Positions 28,639-36,638 of a stretch of DNA of 64,000 nucleotides are shown in pieces. The notes below the pieces were generated by a model. It saw only the letters and a program-made list of their open reading frames with translations, was not told the DNA's origin and made no database searches. The stretch spans positions 1 through 64,000 of the forward strand of contig NZ_FONP01000011.1 in the NCBI RefSeq assembly GCF_900112955.1, read 5' to 3'. How positions within the stretch are numbered: the first letter of the stretch is position 1; every line of letters starts with the position of its first letter. The position numbers and the translations under genes were made by a program. Origin of the DNA: Peptostreptococcus sp. D1 (lineage in GTDB: Bacteria; Bacillota; Clostridia; Peptostreptococcales; Peptostreptococcaceae).

Positions 28639-29671
28639 AACAGTTGATGCAGAGGGGGCTGTCCTTTGCCATGATATAACGCAGATAATAAAGGGCGTAA
28701 CAAAGGACACAGTTTTTAGAAAGGGTCATGTTGTTACAAAAGAAGATATACCAGTATTGTTGAGTGTTGGAAAAGACCACATATACATTTGGGAGAATGA
28801 CGAAAATATGCTTCATGAAAATGAAGCTGCGGAGGTGCTATGTTCTCTCTGTCTAAATGATAATATGAAAAGATCTGAACCAAAGGAAGGTAAAATAAAT
28901 CTATTTGCTGATTGCCATGGGCTGCTAAAAATAAACAGAGAGGCATTAAAGGCTGTAAATAGCTTTGGGCAGATGATGATTGCAAGTATTCATGGGAACT
29001 TTTCTGTGAAGGAGGGAGAGAAGCTTGCAGGTACTAGAATAATTCCATTGGTAATTGAGAAAGATAAGATGGAAAAGGTAAAGGAACAAGTCTTGAATAT
29101 TACTTCTGGAAAACCGATCTTTGAAATAAAGGAATTTAAGGGGAAAAAGGTAGGAGTTGTAACTACAGGTAACGAGGTTTTCTATGGGAGAATAAAAGAT
29201 ACATTTACGCCTGTTATCATTGACAAGATAGCAGAATTTGGAGGAGAGTTATTTGAAAATATAGTTCTAGAGGATAATGATAAAAAAGTCACAAATGCAA
29301 TACTAGAGCTGATTGAAAAAGGTGCAGATATGGTGGTTTGTACTGGTGGAATGAGTGTAGATCCTGATGATAAAACTCCTTTGGCTATCAAGAATACAGG
29401 TGCAAATATCATTTCATATGGTGCACCAGTGTTACCAGGAGCGATGTTTTTGCTGGCTTATTATAGTAAAAAAGACGAGGATAGAGCTATTCCAATACTA
29501 GGCTTGCCGGGGTGTGTCATGTATGCGAAGAGAACTATATTTGATTTGGTTCTTCCAAGAGTTATGGCTGATGATGTAATAACAGCAGAGGATATGGCAG
29601 AGCTCGGTGAAGGAGGATTATGCCTGGAGTGCGATGTTTGTATATTCCCTAAATGTAGCTTTGGAAGATAG
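28625..29671 (+). CDS. Molybdopterin-binding protein (MoeA/MogA-related)
   Basis: The product has 348 residues. A MoCF-like domain is visible from about 165 (KVGVVTTGNEVFYGRI, VCTGGMSVDPDDKTP, PVLPGAMFLL, ILGLPGCVMY). The full MoeA domain set is not present. The C-terminus ends with a cysteine motif, LECDVCIFPKCSFGR, possibly a metal site. Such proteins accompany molybdenum hydroxylase clusters in Clostridia. The start overlaps xdhC; ATG 28604 in the same frame is an alternative. Confidence 0.75.
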   Translation: MKIIKTVDAEGAVLCHDITQIIKGVTKDTVFRKGHVVTKEDIPVLLSVGKDHIYIWENDENMLHENEAAEVLCSLCLNDNMKRSEPKEGKINLFADCHGLLKINREALKAVNSFGQMMIASIHGNFSVKEGEKLAGTRIIPLVIEKDKMEKVKEQVLNITSGKPIFEIKEFKGKKVGVVTTGNEVFYGRIKDTFTPVIIDKIAEFGGELFENIVLEDNDKKVTNAILELIEKGADMVVCTGGMSVDPDDKTPLAIKNTGANIISYGAPVLPGAMFLLAYYSKKDEDRAIPILGLPGCVMYAKRTIFDLVLPRVMADDVITAEDMAELGEGGLCLECDVCIFPKCSFGR

Positions 29672-29716
29672 TTAATATAAATACTAGAATTATTTTAAGT
29701 TTGAAATGGAGACGAT

Positions 29717-30190
29717 ATGAGTAATTTTACACATTTTGATAAAAACGGCAATGCCATTATGGTAGATGTCAGCCATAAAGATGAAACTATAAGGGAGGCA
29801 GTTGCAGTAGGTAGTATCAAGATGTCAAAAGAATGTTTTGATAAAGTCAAGGCTGGTGGAATGAAAAAGGGTGATGTGCTAGGCATAGCAAGAGTAGCTG
29901 GTATTATGGGGGCGAAGAAAACTGCTGAGTTAATACCTCTTTGCCATATTCTAAATCTAAGCAAAGTGGAGATTGATTTTGACCTTGATGATAATGAGAA
30001 CAAAATTATGGCTTCTTGTACGGTAAAGACAGTTGGAAAAACCGGAGTAGAGATGGAGGCATTGACAGGCGTAAATATATGTCTTTTGACGATTTACGAT
30101 ATGTGCAAGGCTGTAGATAAAGGCATGGAAATATTGGAAATTAAGCTGATGAAAAAGACCGGCGGTAAGAGTGGAGTTTGGGAAAGGTAG
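29717..30190 (+). CDS. moaC: Cyclic pyranopterin monophosphate synthase
   Basis: It works with MoaA to convert GTP to cyclic pyranopterin monophosphate, the first molybdopterin intermediate. The 157 residues contain MVDVSHKDETIREAVA, KGDVLGIARVAGIMGAKKT, ELIPLCHILNL and VEMEALTGVNICLLTIYDMCKA, all MoaC hallmarks. GGAGA precedes the ATG. moaA starts 9 bases after the stop. Confidence 0.95.
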   Translation: MSNFTHFDKNGNAIMVDVSHKDETIREAVAVGSIKMSKECFDKVKAGGMKKGDVLGIARVAGIMGAKKTAELIPLCHILNLSKVEIDFDLDDNENKIMASCTVKTVGKTGVEMEALTGVNICLLTIYDMCKAVDKGMEILEIKLMKKTGGKSGVWER

Positions 30191-30198
30191 AGATTATC

Positions 30199-31164
30199 GT
30201 GATTGATTCATATAACAGAAATATTGACTATATGAGGATTTCTATTACGGATAGATGTAATTTGCGTTGCAGATACTGTATGCCAGATGGAATAAAATTG
30301 TGTTCTCATGATGATATTTTGTCATTTGATGAAATTGTGATGGTGTGTAGGGAAGCAATAAAGCTAGGTATAGTTAACTTTAAAATTACGGGTGGAGAAC
30401 CGTTAGTCAGAAAAAATTGTCACGAACTGATAAAAAAAATATATGAGTTGGATGGTGTAAAAGAGGTTACACTTACTACAAATGGAATACTTCTTGTAGA
30501 TCAGCTCGATGATCTTATGAAAGCGGGTATAAAGTCTATAAATATCAGTCTTGATAGCCTAGATAGAAATAAATATAGAGAAATTACCGGATTCAACAAG
30601 CTTGACAGAGTGCTTGAAGCAATAGAAAAATCAATAGAAAAGGGATTGAAGGTAAAGATAAACGCCGTTTTACATGATAAGGACTTTGCAAATGATTTTT
30701 TGAGCTTGATTACACTAGCTCAAAAATATACCATTGATGTGAGGTTTATTGAGATGATGCCGATTGGTTTAGGAGCGAAATCGATGCTGGTGTCAAATGA
30801 GGATTTGATCAAAATATTATTTGACTCTTTTTCAAATGTGACAATTGATAAATCAAAGCATGGGAATGGACCAGCTCAATACTATAAGGTTGGTGGATTT
30901 TTAGGCTGTGTCGGATTTATAAGTGCCATTCATGGAAAATTCTGTGATTCATGTAATAGAATTAGATTGACCTCGACAGGTGATATAAAATCCTGCTTGT
31001 GCTTTGATAAATCAACAACCATAAAGAATTTTCTAAAAATGGAAGATGCAGAAGGTGTTTATGAAGCACTTTCAAAAAGTATTCTTGAAAAGCCTGAAAA
31101 GCACTGCTTTGAGGATATGAAAAACATCACAGAAACGAAGAAGATGACGCAAATTGGTGGTTAG
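30199..31164 (+). CDS. moaA: GTP 3',8-cyclase (radical SAM)
   Basis: A radical SAM enzyme for the first step of molybdopterin synthesis. Residues C20, C24 and C27 (CNLRCRYC) hold the radical SAM cluster. KITGGEPLVRK is the SAM-binding segment. The C-terminal cluster cysteines are in KFCDSCNRIRLTSTGDIKSC. The product has 321 residues with a GTG start at 30199. The two terminal glycines (IGG) are the conserved MoaA tail needed for activity. Confidence 0.94.
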   Translation: MIDSYNRNIDYMRISITDRCNLRCRYCMPDGIKLCSHDDILSFDEIVMVCREAIKLGIVNFKITGGEPLVRKNCHELIKKIYELDGVKEVTLTTNGILLVDQLDDLMKAGIKSINISLDSLDRNKYREITGFNKLDRVLEAIEKSIEKGLKVKINAVLHDKDFANDFLSLITLAQKYTIDVRFIEMMPIGLGAKSMLVSNEDLIKILFDSFSNVTIDKSKHGNGPAQYYKVGGFLGCVGFISAIHGKFCDSCNRIRLTSTGDIKSCLCFDKSTTIKNFLKMEDAEGVYEALSKSILEKPEKHCFEDMKNITETKKMTQIGG

Positions 31165-31185
31165 ATATGGGGAAGGAATTGCAAG

Positions 31186-32121
31186 ATGGCAAAAATAATT
31201 GGAATATGTATAAGTGAAAAAAAGGGTACTCAAAAAAAGGAAGTGCCTAGTGTGAAATTGATTGAAAATTTTGGAATAGAAAATGATGCTCATGCTGGAA
31301 AATGGCATAGACAGGTAAGTATTCTTTCCTATGAAAGAATAAATGAGTTTAGAGCAAAGGGTGCTGATGTTGATTTTGGCGCATTTGGAGAAAATCTAAT
31401 AATAGATGAATATGATTTTAGAAGTATGCCAGTCGGTACAAGATTTAAAATAGGTGAAGCTGTGTTAGAGCTGAGTCAAATAGGTAAGGAGTGTCATTCT
31501 CATTGTGCGATATTTCATTCAGTTGGAGATTGCATAATGCCAAGAGAGGGTGTTTTTACTGAGGTAATAGTAGGTGGAGATATAAAAATAGGGGATGAAG
31601 TAGAGCTTATTGAAGTTAATCTGGATGTACCACTGACAGCAGCAGTAATAACTGTTAGCGATAAGGGATCGGTTGGTCAACGAAAGGATGAGAGTGGTCC
31701 TATAATTACAGAAGGATTGGTAGAAAATGGCTTTGTAGTCAAGGAAGAGATAATAATACCAGATGAACAGAAAATAATTGAACAGCAATTAAAGAGACTT
31801 GCAGATCAGAGACAGGTAAATCTGATAATTACGACTGGAGGGACTGGATTTGCTATGCGAGATGTGACTCCGGAGGCTACAAATGCCGTATGCGATAGAA
31901 TGGCGAATGGAATTTCCGAAGCGATTCGAGCCTATTCAATGAACTACACGAAAAGGGCTATGTTTAGCAGAGCTGTGAGTGGTCTTAGAAATAGTACTCT
32001 GATAATAAACTTGCCGGGCAGTCCAAGAGCTGTAAAAGAGTCATTGGAATTTCTATTGCCAAATTTGGAGCACGGATTAAAGATTTTAAAGGGCACATCT
32101 TCAGAGTGCGCTAGAAAATAA
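31186..32121 (+). CDS. MOSC domain fused to MogA-like molybdopterin adenylyltransferase
   Basis: The product has 311 residues. The first half (about 1-145) is a MOSC domain (MAKIIGICISEKKGTQKKEV, GAFGENLIIDEYDF, GKECHSHCAIFHSVGDCIMP), a fold used with molybdenum-sulfur carriers. The second half (about 150-305) is a MogA/MoaB-type domain (AVITVSDKGSVGQRKDESGP, TTGGTGFAMRDVTPEA, INLPGSPRAVKESLEFLLP), which adenylates molybdopterin. The fusion links cofactor activation and sulfur transfer and sits before modA. Confidence 0.88.
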   Translation: MAKIIGICISEKKGTQKKEVPSVKLIENFGIENDAHAGKWHRQVSILSYERINEFRAKGADVDFGAFGENLIIDEYDFRSMPVGTRFKIGEAVLELSQIGKECHSHCAIFHSVGDCIMPREGVFTEVIVGGDIKIGDEVELIEVNLDVPLTAAVITVSDKGSVGQRKDESGPIITEGLVENGFVVKEEIIIPDEQKIIEQQLKRLADQRQVNLIITTGGTGFAMRDVTPEATNAVCDRMANGISEAIRAYSMNYTKRAMFSRAVSGLRNSTLIINLPGSPRAVKESLEFLLPNLEHGLKILKGTSSECARK

Positions 32122-32160
32122 ATATTTTTAACTGTATTAATTTAAGGGAGGAAAAGACGT

Positions 32161-33030
32161 ATGAAATTAGGTCACAAATTTAAAGTATTATGTTTGTTAT
32201 TGGCATTGATTGCAGGGACAACACTTACAGCCTGTACAAAGAAGAATACTACAGATGAAAAGGCAACGGAAGCCAAAAAAGAAGTAAGCCTTTTTATTGC
32301 AGCAAGTCTTTCTGATGCAGCTGGCGAGCTGGTAAAGGATTTTGAAGCACAAAATGCCGATGTAAAGGTTGTGGTAAATGCGGATAGCTCTGGAAAGCTT
32401 AAATCCCAGATTATGGAAGGTTTTGACTGTGACATCTTTTTAAGTGCATCAACTAAGGAAATTAAAGAATTAGATGAAAAGGGAATGTTAGTCGACAACA
32501 GCACTATGGATCTTTTGCAAAACCAATTAGCTATCATAGCTTACAAGGATTATGATGGATCTGTAAAAGGATTGGATAGTGTTAAGGAGGCCAATAGTAT
32601 AGCTTTACCATATGGAAGTGTTCCAGCAGGCTTTTATGCTAGAAAAGCACTGATTGCAGAGGGGATATTGAAGGTCGAAAATCAAGACAATGAGACTGTA
32701 AAGGCAATTACAGGAAAGACTGTATCTGAGGCATTGGGTGGAATTACGATTAGTGAAAAAGAGAATGTTAGCGTGGCTTTGAGCTCTGTTGCAGAAAAAT
32801 CAGCAGAAATTGGATTTGCTTACGTTAGTGATGTAAAGAGAAATGAGAATGTGAAAATAGTAAGTACAATAGATGTAGAAAAAACTGGAAAAATAACATA
32901 TCCGATTGCCAAGGTAAAATCAAAGAATAATACTGAGGACAAAGCTGAGATTACCGACAAATTATATAAAGCTTTGTCAGATGATAAGGCGAAAAAAGTG
33001 TACGAAAAATATGGATTTAAGGTGAATTAA
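32161..33030 (+). CDS. modA: Molybdate ABC transporter substrate-binding lipoprotein
   Basis: The extracytoplasmic molybdate (or tungstate) binding protein of the ModABC importer. The product has 289 residues with a lipobox LTAC (Cys 25) and the ModA signature FIAASLSDAAGELVKDFE, NADSSGKLKSQIMEGFDCDI and LPYGSVPAGFYARKAL. GGGAGG precedes the ATG. It follows the cofactor-synthesis genes by 40 bases, so uptake and cofactor assembly appear cotranscribed. Confidence 0.94.
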   Translation: MKLGHKFKVLCLLLALIAGTTLTACTKKNTTDEKATEAKKEVSLFIAASLSDAAGELVKDFEAQNADVKVVVNADSSGKLKSQIMEGFDCDIFLSASTKEIKELDEKGMLVDNSTMDLLQNQLAIIAYKDYDGSVKGLDSVKEANSIALPYGSVPAGFYARKALIAEGILKVENQDNETVKAITGKTVSEALGGITISEKENVSVALSSVAEKSAEIGFAYVSDVKRNENVKIVSTIDVEKTGKITYPIAKVKSKNNTEDKAEITDKLYKALSDDKAKKVYEKYGFKVN

Positions 33031-33080
33031 CACATCGTTTCGCATTGGAATGTCATTTTAAATCGAGGAGTGGGAATACA

Positions 33081-33764
33081 TTGAATGAATCACTTGAAAT
33101 AATTAAAAATCTGGACTGGAGTCCTTTAATAATATCAATAAAAACTGCTATTGTTGCCACTATAATCTCATTTTTTATAGGTGTACTGTTAGCAAAAAAG
33201 GCGATGACGTGTAATAAGAAAAAGAAAGCTTTTTTGGATGGAATAATGTCTTTGCCGATAGTTTTGCCACCAACTGTAGCAGGCTTCATTTTGCTTATTG
33301 TATTTAGTAAAAGGAGATTTTTTGGAAGCTTTTTATTGGATAACTTCAATATTTCGGTACTACAAACGTGGATGGGATGCATTCTTGCAGCAACTGTGAT
33401 TGCATTACCTCTAATGTATCAAAATGCAAGAGCAGCATTTGAACAGGTTGACGAAAGCTTGATTTATGCAGCTAGAACACTTGGTATGAGTGAAAGAAAG
33501 ATATTTTATAGGATACTTTTGCCGGTATCAAGACCGGGGCTAATTGCGGGATCAATTTTGTGTTTTGCCAGGGCTATGGGAGAATATGGAGCGACTTCAA
33601 TGATCGCTGGGAATATACCTGGAAAGACGGGGACAATTTCACAAACTATTGCAATGGTAATTAATGATGGCGATTATTTGAAGGCGGGCATCTGGGTTGT
33701 AATAGTTTTGATGATATCCTTCGTGATAATATACTCAGTGAATGTAGCCTTGAGTAAAAGATAG
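33081..33764 (+). CDS. modB: Molybdate ABC transporter permease
   Basis: The membrane channel subunit, with about five or six membrane segments. LPLMYQNARAAFEQVDESLI and ARTLGMSERKIFYRILLPVSRPGLIAG form the permease EAA loop that contacts the ATPase. The product has 227 residues. The start is TTG 33081 behind GAGGAGTGG. The gene lies 50 bases after modA and 53 before the likely modC start. Confidence 0.93.
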   Translation: MNESLEIIKNLDWSPLIISIKTAIVATIISFFIGVLLAKKAMTCNKKKKAFLDGIMSLPIVLPPTVAGFILLIVFSKRRFFGSFLLDNFNISVLQTWMGCILAATVIALPLMYQNARAAFEQVDESLIYAARTLGMSERKIFYRILLPVSRPGLIAGSILCFARAMGEYGATSMIAGNIPGKTGTISQTIAMVINDGDYLKAGIWVVIVLMISFVIIYSVNVALSKR

Positions 33765-33817
33765 TCTGTAGATATTTAAAAGATAATATTTAAAAAAATT
33801 TGAATGGAATTGGAAAA

Positions 33818-34906
33818 ATGGGCCTATCAGTTGAAATAAAATCAAAACTGAATATTTTTGAAATGGATATTTCATTAAAAACCACATCGAATAGGATTGG
33901 TATTCTCGGTGCATCAGGTTCAGGTAAAAGTATGCTGCTAAAATATATCTCTGGAATAATAACTCCGGATGAAGGCGTTATTGAGCTGAATGACGAGCTT
34001 CTATTTGACTCGTCGAAAAAAATAAATATAAAGCCACAGAAGAGAAATGTGGCTTATATGTTCCAAAATTATGCACTATTTCCGACTATGAGTGTCAGAG
34101 AGAATATAGAGATAATTATTGAGGGTAGCAAAAAATACAAGGCAAAAAAAGCATCTGAGCTTATGAAAAGATTCTGTATAGATAATATTGCAAGCAAAAT
34201 GCCGAGAGATCTTTCAGGGGGACAACAGCAGCGTGTTGCATTGGCTAGAATTATGGCTTATGAGCCCAAGCTTATATTGTTGGATGAACCGTTTTCGGCT
34301 ATGGACAACGATTTGAAAGACAAGCTACAGATGGAGCTAGAGGAGATGGTTGCAGATTATGATGGTATAATCATCATGGTATCTCATAGTAGGGATGAAA
34401 TATATAGGTTTAGCGATGAGCTGATAATTATTGATAACGGTGGGATTGTGGAGCATGGAACAACAAAAAAAACATTTAATCATCCCAAAACAATTCAAGG
34501 TGCAAAGATGGTTGGAGTGAGCAATATACTGCCAGCTAGTATAGATAATGAGTCAATGCTATTTATTCCGGAAATGGATTTAAAAATTGCTTTAGATGAT
34601 GCTGACGAAATTTGCAAAAATAAAATTAGATATGTTGGTATAAGGGATGTAGATTTTAAAATTTTGTCAAGCAACGAGAATGTAGAAAATGTTGTAGATG
34701 TGAAAATTGAGAAAATTTATGAAGGAATAGAGAACATCAAAGTATTTTTTTCATTTAAGAAAAATAGTGATTACAGCTATATGTATGATCGCTCAGATAA
34801 AGTATACTGTATTAGAATAAATAAATTGCAAGATAGATATGATATATTAGAAGGCTCGTCACTAACTCTTTCAATCGATAAAAGGGATTTGATTTTCATT
34901 GAATGA
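33818..34906 (+). CDS. modC: Molybdate ABC transporter ATP-binding protein
   Basis: The ATPase of the molybdate importer. It has Walker A LGASGSGKSMLLKYISG, the signature DLSGGQQQRVALARIMAYEP, Walker B LILLDEPFSAMD and the H-loop VSHSRDEIY. A C-terminal TOBE-like domain (about 270-362) can bind oxyanion. ATG 33818 is preferred; an in-frame TTG at 33800 is possible. It is the last gene of the operon before a terminator. Confidence 0.92.
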   Translation: MGLSVEIKSKLNIFEMDISLKTTSNRIGILGASGSGKSMLLKYISGIITPDEGVIELNDELLFDSSKKINIKPQKRNVAYMFQNYALFPTMSVRENIEIIIEGSKKYKAKKASELMKRFCIDNIASKMPRDLSGGQQQRVALARIMAYEPKLILLDEPFSAMDNDLKDKLQMELEEMVADYDGIIIMVSHSRDEIYRFSDELIIIDNGGIVEHGTTKKTFNHPKTIQGAKMVGVSNILPASIDNESMLFIPEMDLKIALDDADEICKNKIRYVGIRDVDFKILSSNENVENVVDVKIEKIYEGIENIKVFFSFKKNSDYSYMYDRSDKVYCIRINKLQDRYDILEGSSLTLSIDKRDLIFIE

Positions 34907-34973
34907 TGAACAATTACTGTTTTTTAGCCTATTTTTGATACAGGTGAGGCTTTATATGCAATAAAAATAATTT

Positions 34974-35020
34974 AAATGGCTAGATTTCAACATTTTATTT
35001 GTTGTATTTGGCCATTTTTA
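34974..35020 (+). terminator. Terminator after modC
   Basis: AAATGGC (34974-34980) pairs with GCCATTT (35011-35017) around an inner CAAC/GTTG hairpin, followed by T-rich sequence. Confidence 0.7.
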
Positions 35021-35146
35021 TATTTTTGGTTTCAGCTTATATTTTATATAATAACATGCTTTTATCAACATAAATCACGTTTTGTGCATTTTTTATCATC
35101 CTTTTATTTTTTATCAATTTATTTTAATGATTTTAATAAAACACAA

Positions 35147-35175
35147 TTGTAATATTTACTGTAATATTATATAAT
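35147..35175 (+). promoter_or_regulatory. Candidate promoter of the molybdenum hydroxylase operon
   Basis: TTGTAA (35147-35152), a 17-base spacer and TATAAT (35170-35175), about 90 bases before the FAD-subunit gene. No ModE-like palindrome is evident nearby. Confidence 0.6.
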
Positions 35176-35264
35176 GATAGTGAATTATTGGCACAAATTC
35201 ATTTTAATGAAAAAATAATTCATTCAAAAAATCTAAGGCGTAAAGTTTTAAAGGAGGCTTAAGA

Positions 35265-36149
35265 ATGAGTATTTTAAGTGATTTTCAGTACCATGCACCT
35301 AAAACTAAGGCAGAGGTTTTAGCGTTGTTGGCTGAAATTGGTGAAAAATCAAAGATCCTTGCTGGAGGCACTGATTTAATTATCATGCTAAAAGAAAAGA
35401 TGATCGAAACGGAAAACCTTATCAACATCGCTGATGTTAAAGAATTGTCAGGCATTGAGTTCACAGAAAATGGCGTGGAGATTGGTGCCTGTACAAGGAT
35501 TGCAGAAATCGAAAATTCAAAAGAGCTAACAGAAAAAGGCTATAATGCATTGGTTCATGCGGCAGGTGAACTAGGATCTTATCAGGTAAGGTCGATGGCT
35601 ACATTGGGAGGAAATATTTCACATTCTTCTCCAGCTGGTGAAACACCAACACCTTTGGCTGCATTGAATGCAAGTGTAGTTATTGAAAGTGTGAGAGGAG
35701 AAAGAGTTGTAAAGGCAGAAGACTTTATTCTTGGTAACCGTAAAAATGTGTTAGAAAAGGATGAAATGCTTACAAAGTTCATAATTCCTACTCCAGCTAA
35801 AAATTCGGCAGCGACTTATGGATACATAGGTTTGAGAAATGCAATGGAAATTGATGCTGTAAATATGGCAGTAAATATTGAACTAGAAGCAGACAAAAAG
35901 ACTATTAAGAGTGTTAAGCTCGTAATGGGTTCGGTATCTCCAAAGCCGATTGTTTCTGAGGCTGTGCCTGCATTGCTTGTAGGTAAAGAATTGAATGATG
36001 AGTTGATTGAAAGCGTTGGCGAAGCTGCAATGGGTGAAGCAAAGCCGATTTCTGACATCAGAGCATCTGCTGAATACAGAAAAGATGTTGTCGGAGCATT
36101 AGCTAGAAGATTGACGAAAGAAGCATATGATTTGGCAATGGAGGTGTAA
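35265..36149 (+). CDS. Molybdenum hydroxylase FAD-binding subunit (xanthine dehydrogenase family)
   Basis: It carries the FAD that passes electrons from the iron-sulfur subunit to an acceptor. The 294 residues contain the PCMH-type FAD motif KILAGGTDLIIMLKEKM and VRSMATLGGNISHSSPAGET. It lacks the extra 4Fe-4S loop of 4-hydroxybenzoyl-CoA reductase. A strong AAAGGAGG precedes the ATG. It is the first of three linked genes with 2-base gap or overlaps. Confidence 0.9.
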   Translation: MSILSDFQYHAPKTKAEVLALLAEIGEKSKILAGGTDLIIMLKEKMIETENLINIADVKELSGIEFTENGVEIGACTRIAEIENSKELTEKGYNALVHAAGELGSYQVRSMATLGGNISHSSPAGETPTPLAALNASVVIESVRGERVVKAEDFILGNRKNVLEKDEMLTKFIIPTPAKNSAATYGYIGLRNAMEIDAVNMAVNIELEADKKTIKSVKLVMGSVSPKPIVSEAVPALLVGKELNDELIESVGEAAMGEAKPISDIRASAEYRKDVVGALARRLTKEAYDLAMEV

Positions 36150-36151
36150 AA

Positions 36152-36637
36152 ATGAAACAAGTAATCACATTAAATATTAATAATCAAAATTATGATGTCA
36201 TTGTTACATCAAAGGATCTTTTGTTGGATGTTATTAGAAAGACTGTTGGTTTAACAGGCACAAAAAAAGGCTGTGGTCAGGGTGACTGTGGAGCCTGTAC
36301 AGTATTGATTGATGGTCATCCTGAATTGGCTTGTTTGAAGCTTGCAATCGCTTGTGTTGATAAAAAAATAGTTACAATTGAAGGTATAGCAAATGAAGAT
36401 GGTTCATTGCATCCAATTCAGGATGCATTCTTGGATCATGGTGCAGTTCAGTGTGGATTCTGTACTCCAGGGATGATTTTATCAGCAAAGGCTTTAATTG
36501 ATAGAAACCCAAATCCAACTCAGAAAGAGATAAAGACTGCTATATCTGGAAATACTTGTAGATGTACTGGGTACATCAATATCATTAAAGCTATTGAGTC
36601 TTATGCGAATTTAGTTGCAGAAAAGGGGGCTAAGTAA
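36152..36637 (+). CDS. Molybdenum hydroxylase 2Fe-2S subunit
   Basis: It holds two 2Fe-2S clusters for electron transfer. The plant-type ferredoxin cluster is in GCGQGDCGACTVLIDGHPELAC. The second cluster is in QCGFCTPGMIL and GNTCRCTGYINI. The length of 161 residues is typical of the family. It starts 3 bases after the FAD subunit and ends just before the likely Mo-subunit start. Confidence 0.95.
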   Translation: MKQVITLNINNQNYDVIVTSKDLLLDVIRKTVGLTGTKKGCGQGDCGACTVLIDGHPELACLKLAIACVDKKIVTIEGIANEDGSLHPIQDAFLDHGAVQCGFCTPGMILSAKALIDRNPNPTQKEIKTAISGNTCRCTGYINIIKAIESYANLVAEKGAK

Positions 36638-36638
36638 G

